The position numbers and the translations under genes were made by a program. This document shows positions 36,640-50,765 of a stretch of DNA of 64,000 nucleotides, piece after piece; the first letter of the stretch is position 1, and every line of letters starts with the position of its first letter. This DNA comes from Otis tarda. Taxonomy: Eukaryota > Chordata > Aves > Otidiformes > Otididae. Location of the stretch: assembly GCA_026413225.1 (NCBI GenBank), contig CM048560.1:13100001-13164000 (forward strand). The letters are read 5' to 3'. The notes below the pieces were generated by a model that had not been told where the DNA came from, searched no databases, and saw nothing but the letters and a program-made list of their open reading frames with translations.

Positions 36640-39600
36640 AATTTATATAACAAGAGAAAGAAAGGAGCATGAGTAAGTAATCAGTGAAGACAGGGCTGGG
36701 AAGGGATGGGATCCATTCTGAAAAACATCAGAAATACGAAATGTGTTTGTCTACATTTGGACTTGTTCTCTTGACTCTCTTGTTGTCAGTGCAGAGAAAT
36801 AGGGACAGGGATTTACTCTTTTTTCTAAAATCAGTATCTAAACTGAGGTGATATTTTCCTCTTTAAAATTTCTTCCTTTTTTTCTTAACCAGCTCCAGTT
36901 GTTAACTTCCATTGAGAAGTGGATCCAGGTCCATGGTTCCTATAACAGAATAAAACAGACTCAGTATCTCTTGCCTGTGAAAGGCAGGAAACATAGGCTT
37001 CATTTTCTTCATACCCTGCTAATTCAACAGATCTGTGGCTGCAACTTGGTGCCACTTAAATTGCATTTTATGGCTTTCGTTACTTTGTATTTTTACTTTA
37101 GGAAGTGAGATTCTGATCTCATTGTCATCAACGTAAAATCCATTGCAGTTAATGAGTTGCACAAGTAAGGAAATGGTGTATGAGCGGTCAGGATTGGCTA
37201 TTAAGAATTGTATAGAATATCTACCTACACTGTCTCTGCTACAGTGTCATTGTAATGAGATATTGAGAAAAGTATGGATTTTGCTTTGATACTGAGAAGG
37301 ATAGTGCAGTTACACACCTTTCCCTAGATACGTGTTTTTTTTCCTGTTTGAATGTCATGGACATACTGGTATGTTTGACTAGTTCTCCGTGATTACTGCT
37401 AAATGCACTGGTTCTTTTACTATCCGTAAACAAATAAGGCAACTTCACCTTTAGACGAAGCAGGTCCTGTGAAGAGTAACTTGACTTTTGAAAAGAGCAT
37501 TGATTTTTAGCCATTTCCTTACATTAGTAGATGTGAATAAGAGAGGAAATAACTCATTATTTTCAATACAATAACAAGGTTTAGAAACATTTTTCTTAAC
37601 AGAAAAAGTAATCATTAAACATGGTGGAAGCATTTCAATTTTTGTTACTAGTATCTATGACCACTCTCAGCCTTTTTTTTGATTAGTAGTCAGGTCATGT
37701 TATTCTTGAACTTTTAGTTTACAGATCCTCTTTACATAGGTTATATCTGACTTTTGGACCCTGTAAGATAAAGTGTTGATTTTGCATTTTGTAACTGATA
37801 ACATAGATCATGTAATGCTGTTTCTACTCTCTGTTTCAGAGCTTCTAAAACTGGAAAATGGCATAGTATTCAACAAGTCATGATACTTTGAAGGAAAAAA
37901 TTAAAGATATTCTTTATGTCCTGGATATGTCATGAATCCGGACCTTTTCCTGAATACAAAGATATCGTTTATATCACCAGGTTTAAAGATTTCCAATGTG
38001 ATTCAGTAAATCACAGTAAAAAGATTGGCTCACTGAGTCAGCCCTTCTCAAATGACCTTTGAAATGGTTCTGCTGATTTCCTTGGCACAATGGCAGTAAC
38101 ATGAGTTTTAAGCAACCCACTGAAAATCAAAGAAAGCCTGCCCGGAAAGGCAGACCCTTGAGATCTGTGTGGACCTGTCTTTCCCCTAGACTGTGGGACA
38201 CTTGGCTCTAGTTTTCAGTTGTTTGTCTAGCACTGTGGAAGGAATCCAGACAAGTCCTATAATTTCATATTTTTCCCCCTTCCCAAGGTAGCACATCATG
38301 TGGATGTTCTTATGCTGTTATTCACGTGGCTTCGCACCTGAGAATTCCAATATTATTCTATGGTAGCTCTCATGGGAAGAGATTGCTGCTAGTGTGAGTC
38401 TCACCTGTTCTTTCCCTTTTTCCTTACCTTTTGGTTGTAGCATTTTGGTTTGCACTACCGAACTCAATGATATGTGTGCACAAAGACTCTTCCATCATTA
38501 TTGTATTTAAGTGAAGCTTGGATTTTGACTGTATCACTTTGAGTACCTGCTGAAACTATGCAGATAGGTATTATTAATTCAAAATATTTGATAAACATTC
38601 TCGTCAAATAGTACAGCTAAGGGAAGTTTGTTTACAAACCACTGATGAACAAAAAGAAGGAAAATCATTTTGTTTGCTGTAAACTGTAACAAAACAAGAA
38701 GAAACTTACATTGTGACAGCATATGTAAATATTTAGGTAAGGCTCCTCAGAACAGGGATTTTGAAGTCTTGAAATGTTGAACCAGAATTTGGAAGTGTCT
38801 TTAAATAGTTGAGATGTTCTTGAGTTGCTTTTCATACAAACATACTTGTTAGCATGGAGTGGGTGTGATTTAAGTTCAGAGCATGCTAGTGGCAGTGCTT
38901 TTTTACCTTAAGTAATCAAGGATGTTTAAATAAATTGCATGTCATCATGAAATCCACTAGAAATAAAGGGTTAGAAAAATAAAACCTTCATGGCCTCACA
39001 AGGAAAGAAATTTATTATCAGGCCCATGCCTCCAGCTGTACAGCCCCTTCATTATGTGGGAAAGAAGTTAGTATACCTGCCATCTGTCAGCACTTTTTTT
39101 ATTTATGTCCCATTCTTGCTCGTGCTGACTTCACTTGTGAGCGGAATACTCATAAACTCAATCTTCTAGTGTTACATGAATATATCCTGCTGCAGCAGCA
39201 GGAGCTTTTTGAAATCTGTTTGTCCAGCTTCTTAAAAAACACCAATAATTTATAGTAGCTCTCACACTTTGTCAGGTTTCACTGAAGTAATTCACTCTTT
39301 CTTTGATTCACCTCAAAGGTGCTGAAATCTGACAAAACAGAGAAAATCATCCCAGATAAACACAATGTCATAGAAAGAACTGGAAATGACAACAAAATTA
39401 GACTGAAGGAATAAAAATGAACTTTTCTGGAGTATAAGCTATTTTATGAGCAGAGCCGTTTTTTCAAGACAAGGAACATGCTCTGTAGAGTATGAAGAAT
39501 ATGAAAGTCAATATCAAGAAAACTGAATGCAGATTCCTTTGTGCAACTTAGATCAATTATTATCAGACTATGAGATGCAAAGTCTTATACTTGTATAAAG

Positions 39601-39772
39601 ATCTCAGAAATTAATGGGAACCCTGAATCTTTTGGTTAAAGAGAATAAATTAGCCTGAGAGGAGGAAAAGAAAATTCTTTTAAAAAAAGGTCTACTGAGT
39701 GTTTTCTATACTTGTTTTGGTTTTTGTTTAGAGATCCTAAATAGCCTAGCTGTTTGTAAATGGATACATTCT

Positions 39773-39962
39773 AAAAATCACAGGAAAATAGGGCAGAAAG
39801 AGACCTTCAGAGATCATCAGGGGAATTCTCGTGCTCCAAAGCAGGCTGACACTCCTGGCTGAAGTTTATCTAATTTGCTCTTAAGTCTCCTCAGTGATGG
39901 AAGCTTCAAAAGCTTTCTGTGTACATCTAGTTTAATGCTTCATGTGTTCATTTCTCCCTTTT
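39773..39962 (-). mobile_element. Possible ancient CR1-like relic
   Basis: The plus strand reads AATCACAGGAAAATAGGGCAG, GAGACCTTCAGAGATCATC, and later a CTCAGTGATGGAAGCTTC block. This is the general order of the 3' end of old amniote CR1-type LINEs in reverse orientation (a start like ATAGGAATATAGGGCTGGAAGGGACC, then GAGATCATC, then a GATGGAG-type block). Divergence is high and no coding frame is left. Boundaries are approximate. Confidence 0.45.
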
Positions 39963-42900
39963 ATTGTACTCTCTGATAGAAATGGATGAGAAAAACCTAA
40001 GATATGTTCTCATTCTTGTGGGTTTTGTTTTGTTATTAGTTTGTTTTTTGGGGTTTTTTTTGCTGGTTCCTGTAGCTCTAGTTAAGTGCCCACAGATTTT
40101 CTCATGAGAGAAAAATCAAATACCGCTTGACTGAATCCAAAAGAGGATGCAATTAAGATGAAGCATAGAGTTTGTATGAGCTAAATCTCCATATAGCTAG
40201 AAGATGTAGTTAAGATGCAGCTTTATAATTAAAATAGGACTTTGGCAAAGGAAGGAATAGTTGGCAGCCACCTGAATGAACACTTCCAGTCACACTCGCT
40301 TTCTCCCATCACATCATAAGCATGATATGATTTAAGAAAATGAAACTGAAGTTTGGCTTTAGACATTGTGCAAGAAGAAGACATGTATGAAATGTTTTCT
40401 AAATTGATGCTCACTGTTCTATTCTGAACCTTTTGCACAGTCCTGGACTTTCCCCCTGCCCTCCCCAAGAGTACCTTAGGAATATTTTTCAGTTGGTTTT
40501 CATTAAGCAAGGACACAACCGTTCATATACCTGTTTGTCTCTTATTTTCCAGGACGGGACTTGAATCATCCTGTCTGCCTTACGTCTACTGAGTATTGTA
40601 ACCACAAGCTTAGAAGAGATGAAGAGGGAGTCAGTCCAGGTTAAGGTAGTCATGAACTCAAATTCTGTTAACTCTCTTTTCTGCTGCCTCATCATTCCTT
40701 GTAGCTTACGTCAAACCTGCGCTTCTGCTCTTTGGGCATAGCCTCTATAACCACAACTTTGGATATATAAAACTGTTTTCAACCTCTTTCTTGCCTGTTA
40801 TATCAATTATTTATTATTGTGTTATTCATATTATTATATCTGTTATTTATAGTATTATATAAATTATTTCAATTATGCTTTTTTTTTTCTTTTCCAAACT
40901 TCTCTAGTAGACACAAATAGAGTGCTGCTTTTGGGCAGAAAATTCTCTCTTGACATCCTTTCTTAGATGTAACCTCAGCTCACCTGCTGCATGCTTTAGC
41001 CTGTAAAGAACAAATAACGCCATAACACTGACGCCTGTCTCCACAGCAAGGAAAAAGCAAACAGCTGGGGCAAAACTTCAGACCGTGTGACCTATTGTGA
41101 ATTCAGGTGAAATTGTTTTAGAACTTGCGATCGTCCTGTCCTTAGATGTTCAAAGAGGGATGCCTTTGATATATAGCACTGATAAGAGGCTTATTCCATT
41201 AAGCTGTACTGATTCTAGCTTTCATGCATCATTTGACAGAGAAAATGAGAATTTGCAGAAGTGATAGCTAATGTAAAGTATATTAGGTCGCAATGCAGTT
41301 AGACAGGTAGGAAATAAAGTTTATGTGTTATGTTATAGAGGGGCTTGCACATTTTATTTTATGTGCACAAAAGTGATCGTTTTAGGTTGTTTTTTCCACA
41401 TCAAATTTAAAAAATTCCAGGACTACTGTTTATGGAGCAGGCTGTATCCTCTTAACAGATGTAGAGATTTCAATTTCAAATAAATATTCTTACACAACTC
41501 ATAAAGTTTGAATTGAAATTGGAAGAAGAACAGGAAAGCTGTAAGCAGAAGCATGAGGAAAATAAAATGGTGGTTGACTCAAATAATAGTTTTCCTACCT
41601 AATATCTTCAGACATACATACACAGACACAACCTTAATGCTTAAATGTTTGTGTGACCTTTTCTGGGGGCTGTGTCAAGAGCTTGTCAAACTAGTTCTCA
41701 TCTGCTTGCCAAAGTTCACCCTGGAGACAGATTTCTTCACTGTATATTTTTGTTTATGAGAGGGTGGCAGGGAAGCATTGCAAACATCAAGAAAGTTCAT
41801 GTAATTGCATTTTAACTGATGCCTTTGATATCCGAGAAAAGATTGGCAATAGTTAAATAATTTGTTGCACAGTGAGTTGTGAAAGTGACTTGTAGTGACA
41901 AAACATATTACAGTCTATTAAAATATCCAAGCTTTTTGGACACATCATGAGCAGGGAGGTGATAGATATTTCATTCCTGCTGTGCTGTAATGCATCCGTA
42001 ACTTGATGGCACTTGTAAGCAATAACCTGAATTGCCCATCAGAAGAACTGTTTACTATTATTTACAAAAAAGGGAATAAATAACTTGGGATGTCACTGTT
42101 TCTGTGAGGAAATAAAGTGACTGTGGCAACTTCTATAATGAAGGAAAGCATAAGCACTGTTTTAAATTGTGGTCTTTGTGTAGCTTTGCGTAAGAAGTTG
42201 TTTTTCATGTTAGCAATATGATTATCTCCCACGCTTCAAACACAAGATATGAAGAAAAAGAGGGACAAAACCTGCATTCTTTCATACCGTGACCTTAGAT
42301 GAAATTTGGTTTAACAGGATTTAATGAATAGGCTTCAATTATTTTTACTAGTGTTGACAGCTTCCTGGAAACCTTATCCAGTTTCAAAATGTGTTTCAAT
42401 TGCACAATCAAAACCTTTTAAATTTATTTGAAAATTATTTTTTCCCCTCTGCAGCCCTACAACAGAAGAAAAAAAGGAGGAAAAAATGTAATGTGTATTG
42501 TTTTGGTAACTGAGGTGCTCCCTTGGGACGTGTGAAACCCAGATCCATTTCACCACCCCATTTGTTTTGGGGCAAAAAGTTCTTCTCTAAGACCATGGAA
42601 ATAGCACCAACACAGACAAATTAAGGGACTCCTACATGCACAGGCAAAGTGAAGAGCCAGCTTGTAAAAAGCATATGCTGCTTTCATAAAAATTTAGAGT
42701 TGGAAACTTCCAATCAATTCTTATTTTTTTTTGCCATATATAAAACAACAGAATACTTTATTACTGCCTTAAGATTTTATTTACATCAATCCTAACAATA
42801 AAGAATAAACATGTTTATATTAAACTGCTATCCTAAGTTTTCCAAAAGTCTTGGTCATTTGATTAGAATGACCTGCTCATCCTTCATCTTAACACACGCA

Positions 42901-45900
42901 GGTTCAGTTCTCTATCCCCTTTCCTACTTCCACACTATGTTACATTTCTGGTAGGAATGCAAATTCTGAAAATATCTCTTTGCATTCCAACTAAGGATTA
43001 AATTTGCAAGTGGTCACAGAGTTCTAGCATTGGAGCCTGTTGTTTATGCTTCCCTTTTTAGATGACTTGATCATTTGAGGTTAGCAGAGAATGGTGGCTT
43101 TTTTTTCCCCTTGGAAATTTTTGATCATGAGGGAAATACACAACAAAGTACTGCTCTGAAAACTGGCCAAGTCTATATGCGGCATTAATAAATGCTGCTT
43201 TCCACTGCTTTTGCTACTGAGTGTAGCTTCTCTTTGGCTGCCACATATATGCTACTTCTATGTTATGAAAAAATAACTATGACAGCTCAAAACTATGTTT
43301 TATTTATGTATGATAGACTTGTAGTAATATTCTGAAATGCAAAACTGAATTATGAATCCAAGTAAAAATTGTATTAAGAGCTCAAGGTATAGTAGCAAAT
43401 GGAAGAACATTAGAACTCAGTGAAAAAAAATTGTGTATGTCTAAATGGTTCTTTCTGTACTTGCCTTGAGGAGGTGATTCCCATTAAATAATTAAACTAT
43501 GGGGTTTTTTTTCAGCTACTACATTATTTGCTCTAGCAAAAATCACTAATAGAAACAGGGAGAGTTTAGCTGAAGAAGAATACAAGTAATCCCAAAAGCA
43601 ATAGGTTATCACCACTTCATATGCTAATTTTAGAACATTACCAGTATTATTGCTTTCCTAGTTCTGCTACATACACCAAATATGTTGTAATAATTTTTTT
43701 CATAAATTCAAATTTCCTTACATAATTTCCTAGTAGCCATCCTAATCTTATCTTTAAAACATGACAATGTAATCCAGTACTGTGATGAAGAAGTTGTAAG
43801 TATTCAACAAGGAAATGCCAGTTTAACTTTCCGTTTAAAAGCCCAGTGCTTTTAGTGGCTGAAGTAATCTGTTCGTTTGCTTTTTTATTTATGGTCTTCA
43901 GGACAGAGGTTTTATTTTAGGATACTGTGTTGCTATTTATCTTGATTTCACAGGTCCTTTGTATTTTCTATTTTCTGTGGCAATGAAGTGTATCTGTTCT
44001 TCAGGATTGTGACTCCTTGATATTTGGTTAGCTTCAGAAGAGAAGGACCCAAGACAGTTACAGAGAATAGGAACAACATATATCATTCAAAAGGCATTGA
44101 ATCTGACTTCTAGATACAACTAGAGAGGTTTTTTTGCAGTTATATGTCTTGCATTTGAGAAAACTGTAGATTAAACCCTCTTTATTTATTCACAGAGTAT
44201 GTGAACTAACTACACTTTTTATAAACAAGTTCATGCAGTTCCCATGATATGGATTCCAGTCCAGTCAGGAGGATGCTCTGATGCAGACAGTGTGCCAGGA
44301 AAACACTGTGGCCTAAAGAAAAGGGTATCTTATCCTTCATTTCAAAATCCCGTCTCAGAGGTGATCAAAGAGATGAAAAATATCTCATTATTTTAGGTAC
44401 GCTGTACTGTGCATCCTGTCTTGATAAAGTTTCAGTCTATCTACTGTGGTGTCCTTAATAACTAGAAAACTATGCTTTCTTTAAGCTTTGTAGAAGTTAT
44501 TTTAAAAATTTAGTTTCCCGACTTAGCAGCTCTGTCCATAGGAAGTAAAACTTAGTATGAATCAAAAATGACCATTACATTATTTCAGTGCGATCAGCTC
44601 AGTCATCATAACCCACTTTTTAATACAGAAAACATAAATATTTATTGGAACAATTTATGCATAAATTTATTATGAACTGATTAACTGTATTGGTAAATAC
44701 TCTAAACATCAAGAGCAGAACAAGAAAGCAATTTTAAAATACTACAAAAATATGTACTGAAAAGACTACATGATACATTCTATATCCTCTCTGAATTCAT
44801 TTTCCCACAAGATTATTTTTTAAAAGATTGCTGACATAAAAGTGATGTTCGTTTATGTGCCAGATTAAAATGACAATTTTAATTCTTTCCTCAAAGGAGC
44901 ATAAAAAACTTCTTATTTTATTACAGTGGAGTGTTTTAACCCTGATCGATGTTAGGGAATAATGATTTGGCTCTCTCTGCCAATAAGAATGCAAATTCAG
45001 ATGGTGGAAGCCAGATAGTTTTACAATAAAACCTGAACTGGAACTACCAGCTAGTTTCATGGAGGCTGCTAACGCATGGACTTTATGACTACTTTGTAAC
45101 ATGAGCTGGGCATTGGCCAGTGATAAAAGTGAAAATACTCATATTCCATTATAACACTCTCCTGTTCTTATTAGTGGTTTTCTACTACCATCTAGAGGCC
45201 CAGCTAAGATTAAGCTACTGTAAAGGAATACTTACTAGACCTGTAGAAACATCATTAGTTCTAATTTGAATAAGTTACATATAACCACCAGTACTAGAGC
45301 ATTTCCACAAAGCTTTTCCATACAAGTGAAAAATATTTGCTCTTCTGGGTAACCTGAACATTGGCACGAGTGCCAGAAAAGCGATCGCTGTTCACATTTA
45401 TCGTTCAGTCTATTAAGATTACCTGGGTTTCAGTGCATGCTTGGACTTTTGAAGTTTTTAGCCTAATGGAGAATTTAAGAAATCTTAATGCAAAATCTTG
45501 TTTCCCCTTGAAATGTAAAGCTAAAATAAAAGAAAATCTTCCTTCCCAGAATTTCTTAAACAAAAAGAGTTGGAAGATATTTTGATTTTAAGAGTAATTG
45601 TAAGAAGTTGCTTTTTCGAAGTACCTCTTTGAGTATCGAGATTTTGCCCTTTTAGGTTCATTTTACTGAAAGTTGTCAAGATCTGACAACACAACTGCCT
45701 GAGTTACTCTGTGACAACTTGCTGTGTATCTTCTAAAGGAATTCTTGACTGTCCAGGCTGGGAGTAAATTCCTGGGGATCTAGCAGAAAGGTGAAGAGTT
45801 TGACAGGAAGGGGAAAGTAAAAGGTGATTTTCAACTTTTATTTAACTCTGCTTTTCATTATGTCAATCTTTTGTATCTTCTCATTCTTTTAGATCTGAAA

Positions 45901-45911
45901 CGTGATGTAGT
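39963..45911. other. Gene-free AT-rich stretch
   Basis: No coding exon, RNA gene or clear transposon was recognised. The region 40790-40880 is very AT-rich with irregular TTAT/ATTA units. Confidence 0.5.
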
Positions 45912-46277
45912 GAAGAGAAGGCTCCAGGGAGACCTTATTCTGGCCTTTCAGTACTTAAAAATGTCTTAAAAGAAAGATGGGGAGAAACTCTTTACCAGGG
46001 CCTGTTGCGATAGGACAAGTGTTAATGGTTTTAAACTAGAAGGAGGTAGATTTAGACTGGATATAAGGAAGGAATTTTTTACACTGAGGGTGGTGGAACC
46101 CTGGCCCAGGTTGCCCATGGAGGTGGTGGATGCCCCATCGCTGGAAACATTCAAGGCTGGGTTGGATGGGGCTCTGAGCAACCTGATCTGGTTGGAGGTG
46201 TCCCTGCTCACTGCAGGGGGGGTTGGACTGAATGGCCTTTGAATGTCCCTTCCAACCCAAACCATTCTATGATTCTG
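45912..46277 (+). mobile_element. Diverged CR1 3' fragment
   Basis: It starts in the ORF2 C-terminal segment (GAGAAGGCTCCAGGGAGACC), with an in-frame TAA soon after (ATGTCTTAAAAGAAAG), and passes through the [11 protein letters not shown]-type segment to the 3' untranslated region. It ends CCATTCTATGATTCTG. Differences from copies A and B are many, so it is older or from another subfamily. Confidence 0.9.
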
Positions 46278-49200
46278 TCTCTACTATATTACATTGCTAT
46301 TCTAGTTTATCCCAATTCCTATTAAACTCAGTCATGTACTAAAGTTAGTAAACTGATGTAGTTTTGCTTCTTGTGCTCATGATAAATTTTGTTTAAGAAT
46401 CCAGACACAATTGCAACAAAGTGAAAGATAAATTTCATAAAAATAAATTTTAACCTAATGTGTTGTTTCTAATCTGTGTTGAAGATACTTTTTTTCTGCA
46501 TATTGTCTTGATACATTTAAGAAAACAATTGCATGGGTGTGTGTGTATGTAGAGTATAAAATAGCTATCTGATTCATAACGGGGCCACCTCTGGGTGGAG
46601 GATCAATGGAGAAGTGTGTTCTGCAAATGGCTGTTGTGTGTTCACATTAGGCTACTGTTAGCATCAGTTGTTTTAAAATGCAATTTCTGTGTCTGCTGAT
46701 TGAAAATTTTGAATTTAATTCCTCATATGTACACTCCCCTATGTTTGTATCTTGTTATATACACTAGTAAATTCAGATAATACTTGAGGTGTTTGTGTGT
46801 CATGAGGTAATATCCTCGCAGAGAGCTAGTTTCCTTCATGTTAAAATGGTATCTTTAAATTCATAAATAAATCTGGATAGAAGGCTTTATATGAGATGAT
46901 GTTTTCAAAGAAATCTCTAGTGACAGTTTCACATGTGCAAATATGGGGGGTTTTAATACCCAGAATCTATTGGGAGTTGTGTTTGGCACCTTCTGTTTAG
47001 AGTATCTGTTGAAGACCCAGCCACCTGATGAAAACCTAACCATGGGGAAGCGTTTTTAGGTCAAGCAGAGAAATGGGACAAAGACTAGAACCTGCTGCCT
47101 GTTTGAGCCTGACATTGTCTGTCCGTTCACTAGCTGCCTGATCCTAAAATACAGGGAAAAAATGAAATGTTGCTGTAGTTCTAGACAGTGTCACTTTCAC
47201 TGTGTTCGCAAGATGGCACCAGTACAAAACTCTTTACATCAAGTAAACTAGGAAAACAATTTTGTACGTAGGAATGTTTTATCTGTTTTGCTATTGCTTC
47301 AATGTATGAGAGTGTTTATAGCTTTAATACAAGAAACTCTGCCTTGAAATTATTACATGAAATTGTGTACTTATATACATTTTTAAAGAGTCAAGATTAT
47401 AAATAAGAAATAATCAAATTGGCCTAATAGTGGTAAGTAGTAAATGCTCTGTCTTCAGTCACAGGGACTGAGACAATGATTTCACGGGTTTTTTAAGGCA
47501 AACTCAGAAAAAGGCCAAAGTGACTATAATGGACATGACAACATTTCCATAGTCTATATAAAAGCATTGTGGGCTTACTGAAGATATTTTTTGCTTTGTC
47601 AGAAATAAGGGGAAACTATGCTCACATTTTGGATAAGCAGCTGAGGATTTAATGACAGAGTGCTTGTCACTGTTCTTGGTGAGTGGGGCAGAATCAGTGG
47701 ATAAGGAGCTATGGTGCAGATGGTACTACCATGAGGGGATTATATAAATATCTAGAAAACCAGTCTCAGAAATTACCTTGCAGTGATTTCTTGTGAAAAT
47801 GGAATTCTGCATTGACCAGGGCTTCACAGAGGGCTTAGAATAATGTACTAAAATAATGAGCTTGTGATTGGTGAAGTGGAAATTATCTGACATAATGAGA
47901 CACAAAGGTAGCATATTGGCTAAGCTGACCAACCCCATGGAAGAGGGTCCCAGCATGGAGCAGGACACAAGCTACGCCCGTTATTGCAATAGCAGATCAT
48001 GTGGATCAACAATCTAGTATTTCCAAGAAAGAGAAATATTTTCCCAGTCTGTACGAACAGGGAGAAAGCCTGGAGGACATATGAAGTAATCCGTCTATTC
48101 TTTTCCCCTAGTGCTAGGCTTCACCTGAAGAAATGAGTCCCCTTTGTGCGAGTGTCCCTGTCACAGGCTGTTACAAAGTCTACGGAAACAAACTATTCCA
48201 TTAAACAGCTACCTTGCCCAGCCTCATAATTACACAGGTAAATGATTTCTCATCCAAAGGGTTTTTGTGTGCTCTGCTGGTGCCCTTTGTTCTGCCTAGA
48301 TAAATAAACATCTTCTGTTTGAACCTGAAACTGCAGAAGCTGTCTTCCTTCAGAATGACTGCTCTGCGGAGTTAAACGTCTTTGCTGGTAAGAAACAGTG
48401 TCATTTTCCTTTCTCCTAGAATGGCATTTCCTAAGGGATACTGTGAAACTGAGACCTTTCATAAATTCCCAAGTGATCCCTGGAGGTATGAATCAATTTT
48501 GTCTGGTCTGCATCTTGTCAATGCTTTCTGAGAATATAATATATATTTAATTAGAAAAAAATGGACATAATAAGTAATAGAAGGATATACATCATATGTG
48601 AATTAACCTTACAGTTCTCAAGTCTAATTGCTGGATGTGACATAGGAAGAAAACAAGGTTACATAGCTGTGGAAAGTTTCATTTTTATACACAGAGGGTT
48701 TATTCGCTGACTTTTGATGTTGCTGCTTTTTCCCCTTTCCCATTCCCTTAATGACATTATGTAGCTGAACGGGCATACTGTTTGGCAAGCTTATGTTACA
48801 CCTTCATCTATCTCTTATCTCTTCACTATCAAAGTTCTTTCTGGTAGAGACTTTAAAATCAGGAACTTTTTTTTTAATATTTGTGGGTTTGTGTTTCTGT
48901 TCTTTTTGTTTTTAATAAGGCAATTCTATTTTAGGCACAAGCGCAATATCAAAACAAATACAAAAACTTTAAATATTTGAGTTAATTCCTGTTTTTCCTA
49001 CTCTCATAACCAGGGAAAAGAGCTAAGTGAACAGCTTATTTCATTAGCCTGGTGCTTATTCTTATGTCAGCCAAAAGTACTATAAGGTGCTTATGGTACG
49101 TGCTTATGTGAATATTCTGTGGTAGAAAGAAGGCCAAGTACAATAAAGCATACTTTATTAGCTTGTGTTTTAGGTTTACATCTCTGTATTAAAAATGATA

Positions 49201-50045
49201 CTTTTTAGCAAGACCTAATTAAATTTTCTCTTAAAATAAAACATTCTATCTCAAAGCACACCATGTAGTTGAGGTGGCTTTGACATAATAGTCCGGACGG
49301 GATTTTCAGAAGCCAGAGTCTCTTCTCCATATGTATTCCTGTCCTATCTGAGAGCAGAAGCATCCATTTTTAGGTTAGCACCGCTTAGCTGTACATGAGG
49401 AAGACTTTTTTTATTTTTCCAATGAATGCTAATACCTTGATAAAGCCATTTATCAGACTACTGGGGGAAAAATATTTTATGATAGATATGAAATAGAAAT
49501 ACAAAATCTAGCAGTGTTTTTGTTTCTAGGTCAAAAATTCAGAGTTTATGCTAATCTTAACTGTCTTCAACTGAAATAATGGTGTTGGCCACTTTTGAAT
49601 CAATGACGTGTTTGCCATCTTTATTTTCTAACAATTTCGATCATAGTTCTGTTGAATTTTACTGCTGTGAAAAAAACGCACCACACAGCAAAATCGCTGC
49701 AGCATTACCATAATCATCCTCCGTCTTATGCTCCCAAGCACACCCTTGCTTGTACTTCACATAAATATATACACTGTTTCCTTCTTCAAGTGTGTTAACA
49801 GGATGCAGACCATTATCTTTGTATGAACTCTGCAAGCCTCAGAAGATAACAGATTTGTTTGATCTGGCCTTCTCTGCCTGAAGCTTTGTTCTAGCTTTTT
49901 TAAGCTGTAACAGCAAATTATGTAGTGAATTGGTTACTATTACTTGACTAGTTTTAGCTTTAGTTTAGCTTTCTATAACTATTTTTAGACTAATTTTGCT
50001 TTTTTTTCTGCAGCAAATAGCTATTCTGTCTTGAGTACCTGTTTA
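46278..50045. other. Gene-free stretch
   Basis: AT-rich DNA with no supportable gene or repeat. The small open frames at 46861-47043, 47726-47968 and 48250-48462 have no recognisable domain. Confidence 0.5.
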
Positions 50046-50170
50046 TCATAGAATCGGAGAATCATGGAATGGTTTGGGTTGGAATGGACCTGTCATTCCA
50101 ACCCCCCAGCCCTGGGCAGGGACACCTTCCAGTAGACCAGATCGCTCAGAGCCCCATCCAACCTGTCCTT
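50046..50170 (-). mobile_element. CR1 3'-tail fragment, first of two abutting pieces
   Basis: The plus strand starts TCATAGAATCGGAGAATCATGG, the reverse complement of the ATTCTATG-type CR1 tail. It continues through the GGTTTGGGTTGGAATGGACC block and the end of the coding region (CTCAGAGCCCCATCCAACC). It stops where a second tail-like sequence begins. Confidence 0.85.
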
Positions 50171-50171
50171 A

Positions 50172-50765
50172 TGGAATCATAGAATAGTTCTATGTCCAAC
50201 TTTGTCTTTGTTGGGATGCGTCACTCCTGAGCTTGGAGGAGGTGATCCTTGAATGTTAACCAGCTTTCTTGGGCCCCTCTTCCCTCCAGGGTTTTATCCC
50301 ATGGCGCTTTACCTAGCAGATCCCTGAAGAGGCCAAAAGTCTGCTCTCCTGAAGCCCAGGATACTGAGCTTGCTGTGTGTCCTCCTTGCTGCCCTAAGGA
50401 TCTTGAACTCCACCATCTCACAGTCACTGCAGTCAAGGCTGCCCTTGAGCTTCACATTCCCCACCAGCCCCTCCGTGTTGGTAAGAACAAGACCCAGCAT
50501 AGCACCTCTCCTCGTTGCCTCCTCTATCACTTGGAGAAGGACATGATCATCCACACATTCCAGGAACCTGCATCCTGGATTGCTTGTGCCCTGCTGTGTT
50601 GTCTCTCTAACAGATACTGAGGTGGCTGAAGTCCTCCATGAGGACCAGGGCTTGTGACTGTGAGGCTCCACCTCTCTGTGTAGAGGGCCTGATCGGCTCA
50701 GTCTTCCTGATCAGGTGGCCTGTAGCAGACTCTAACTGTAATGGCACCTGTCCCTGCCCTCCCTA
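50172..50765 (-). mobile_element. CR1 endonuclease-region fragment joined to a CR1 tail
   Basis: The plus strand begins with another reversed tail (TGGAATCATAGAATAGTTCTATG), then goes directly into the endonuclease part of ORF2. On the minus strand the sequence matches, in element order, the region around CYRPP, a degraded GDF block, FLECVDD, LTNTEGLVGNV, CSDCEMVEF (where the canonical motif is SDH) and ESWLTFKDHLLQAQE. The whole reverse transcriptase region between endonuclease and tail is missing, about 1.7 kb compared with the 26-29 kb copy. Frames are broken, so it is non-functional. Confidence 0.85.

Larger units (their letters stand above)
33325..39772. other. Gene-free stretch
   Basis: No coding exon or clear transposon was recognised. 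It contains a C-rich run (33765-33785), a short TTTG repeat (36619-36639) and one small open frame with a signal-like segment (36218-36511, listed separately). Confidence 0.5.
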
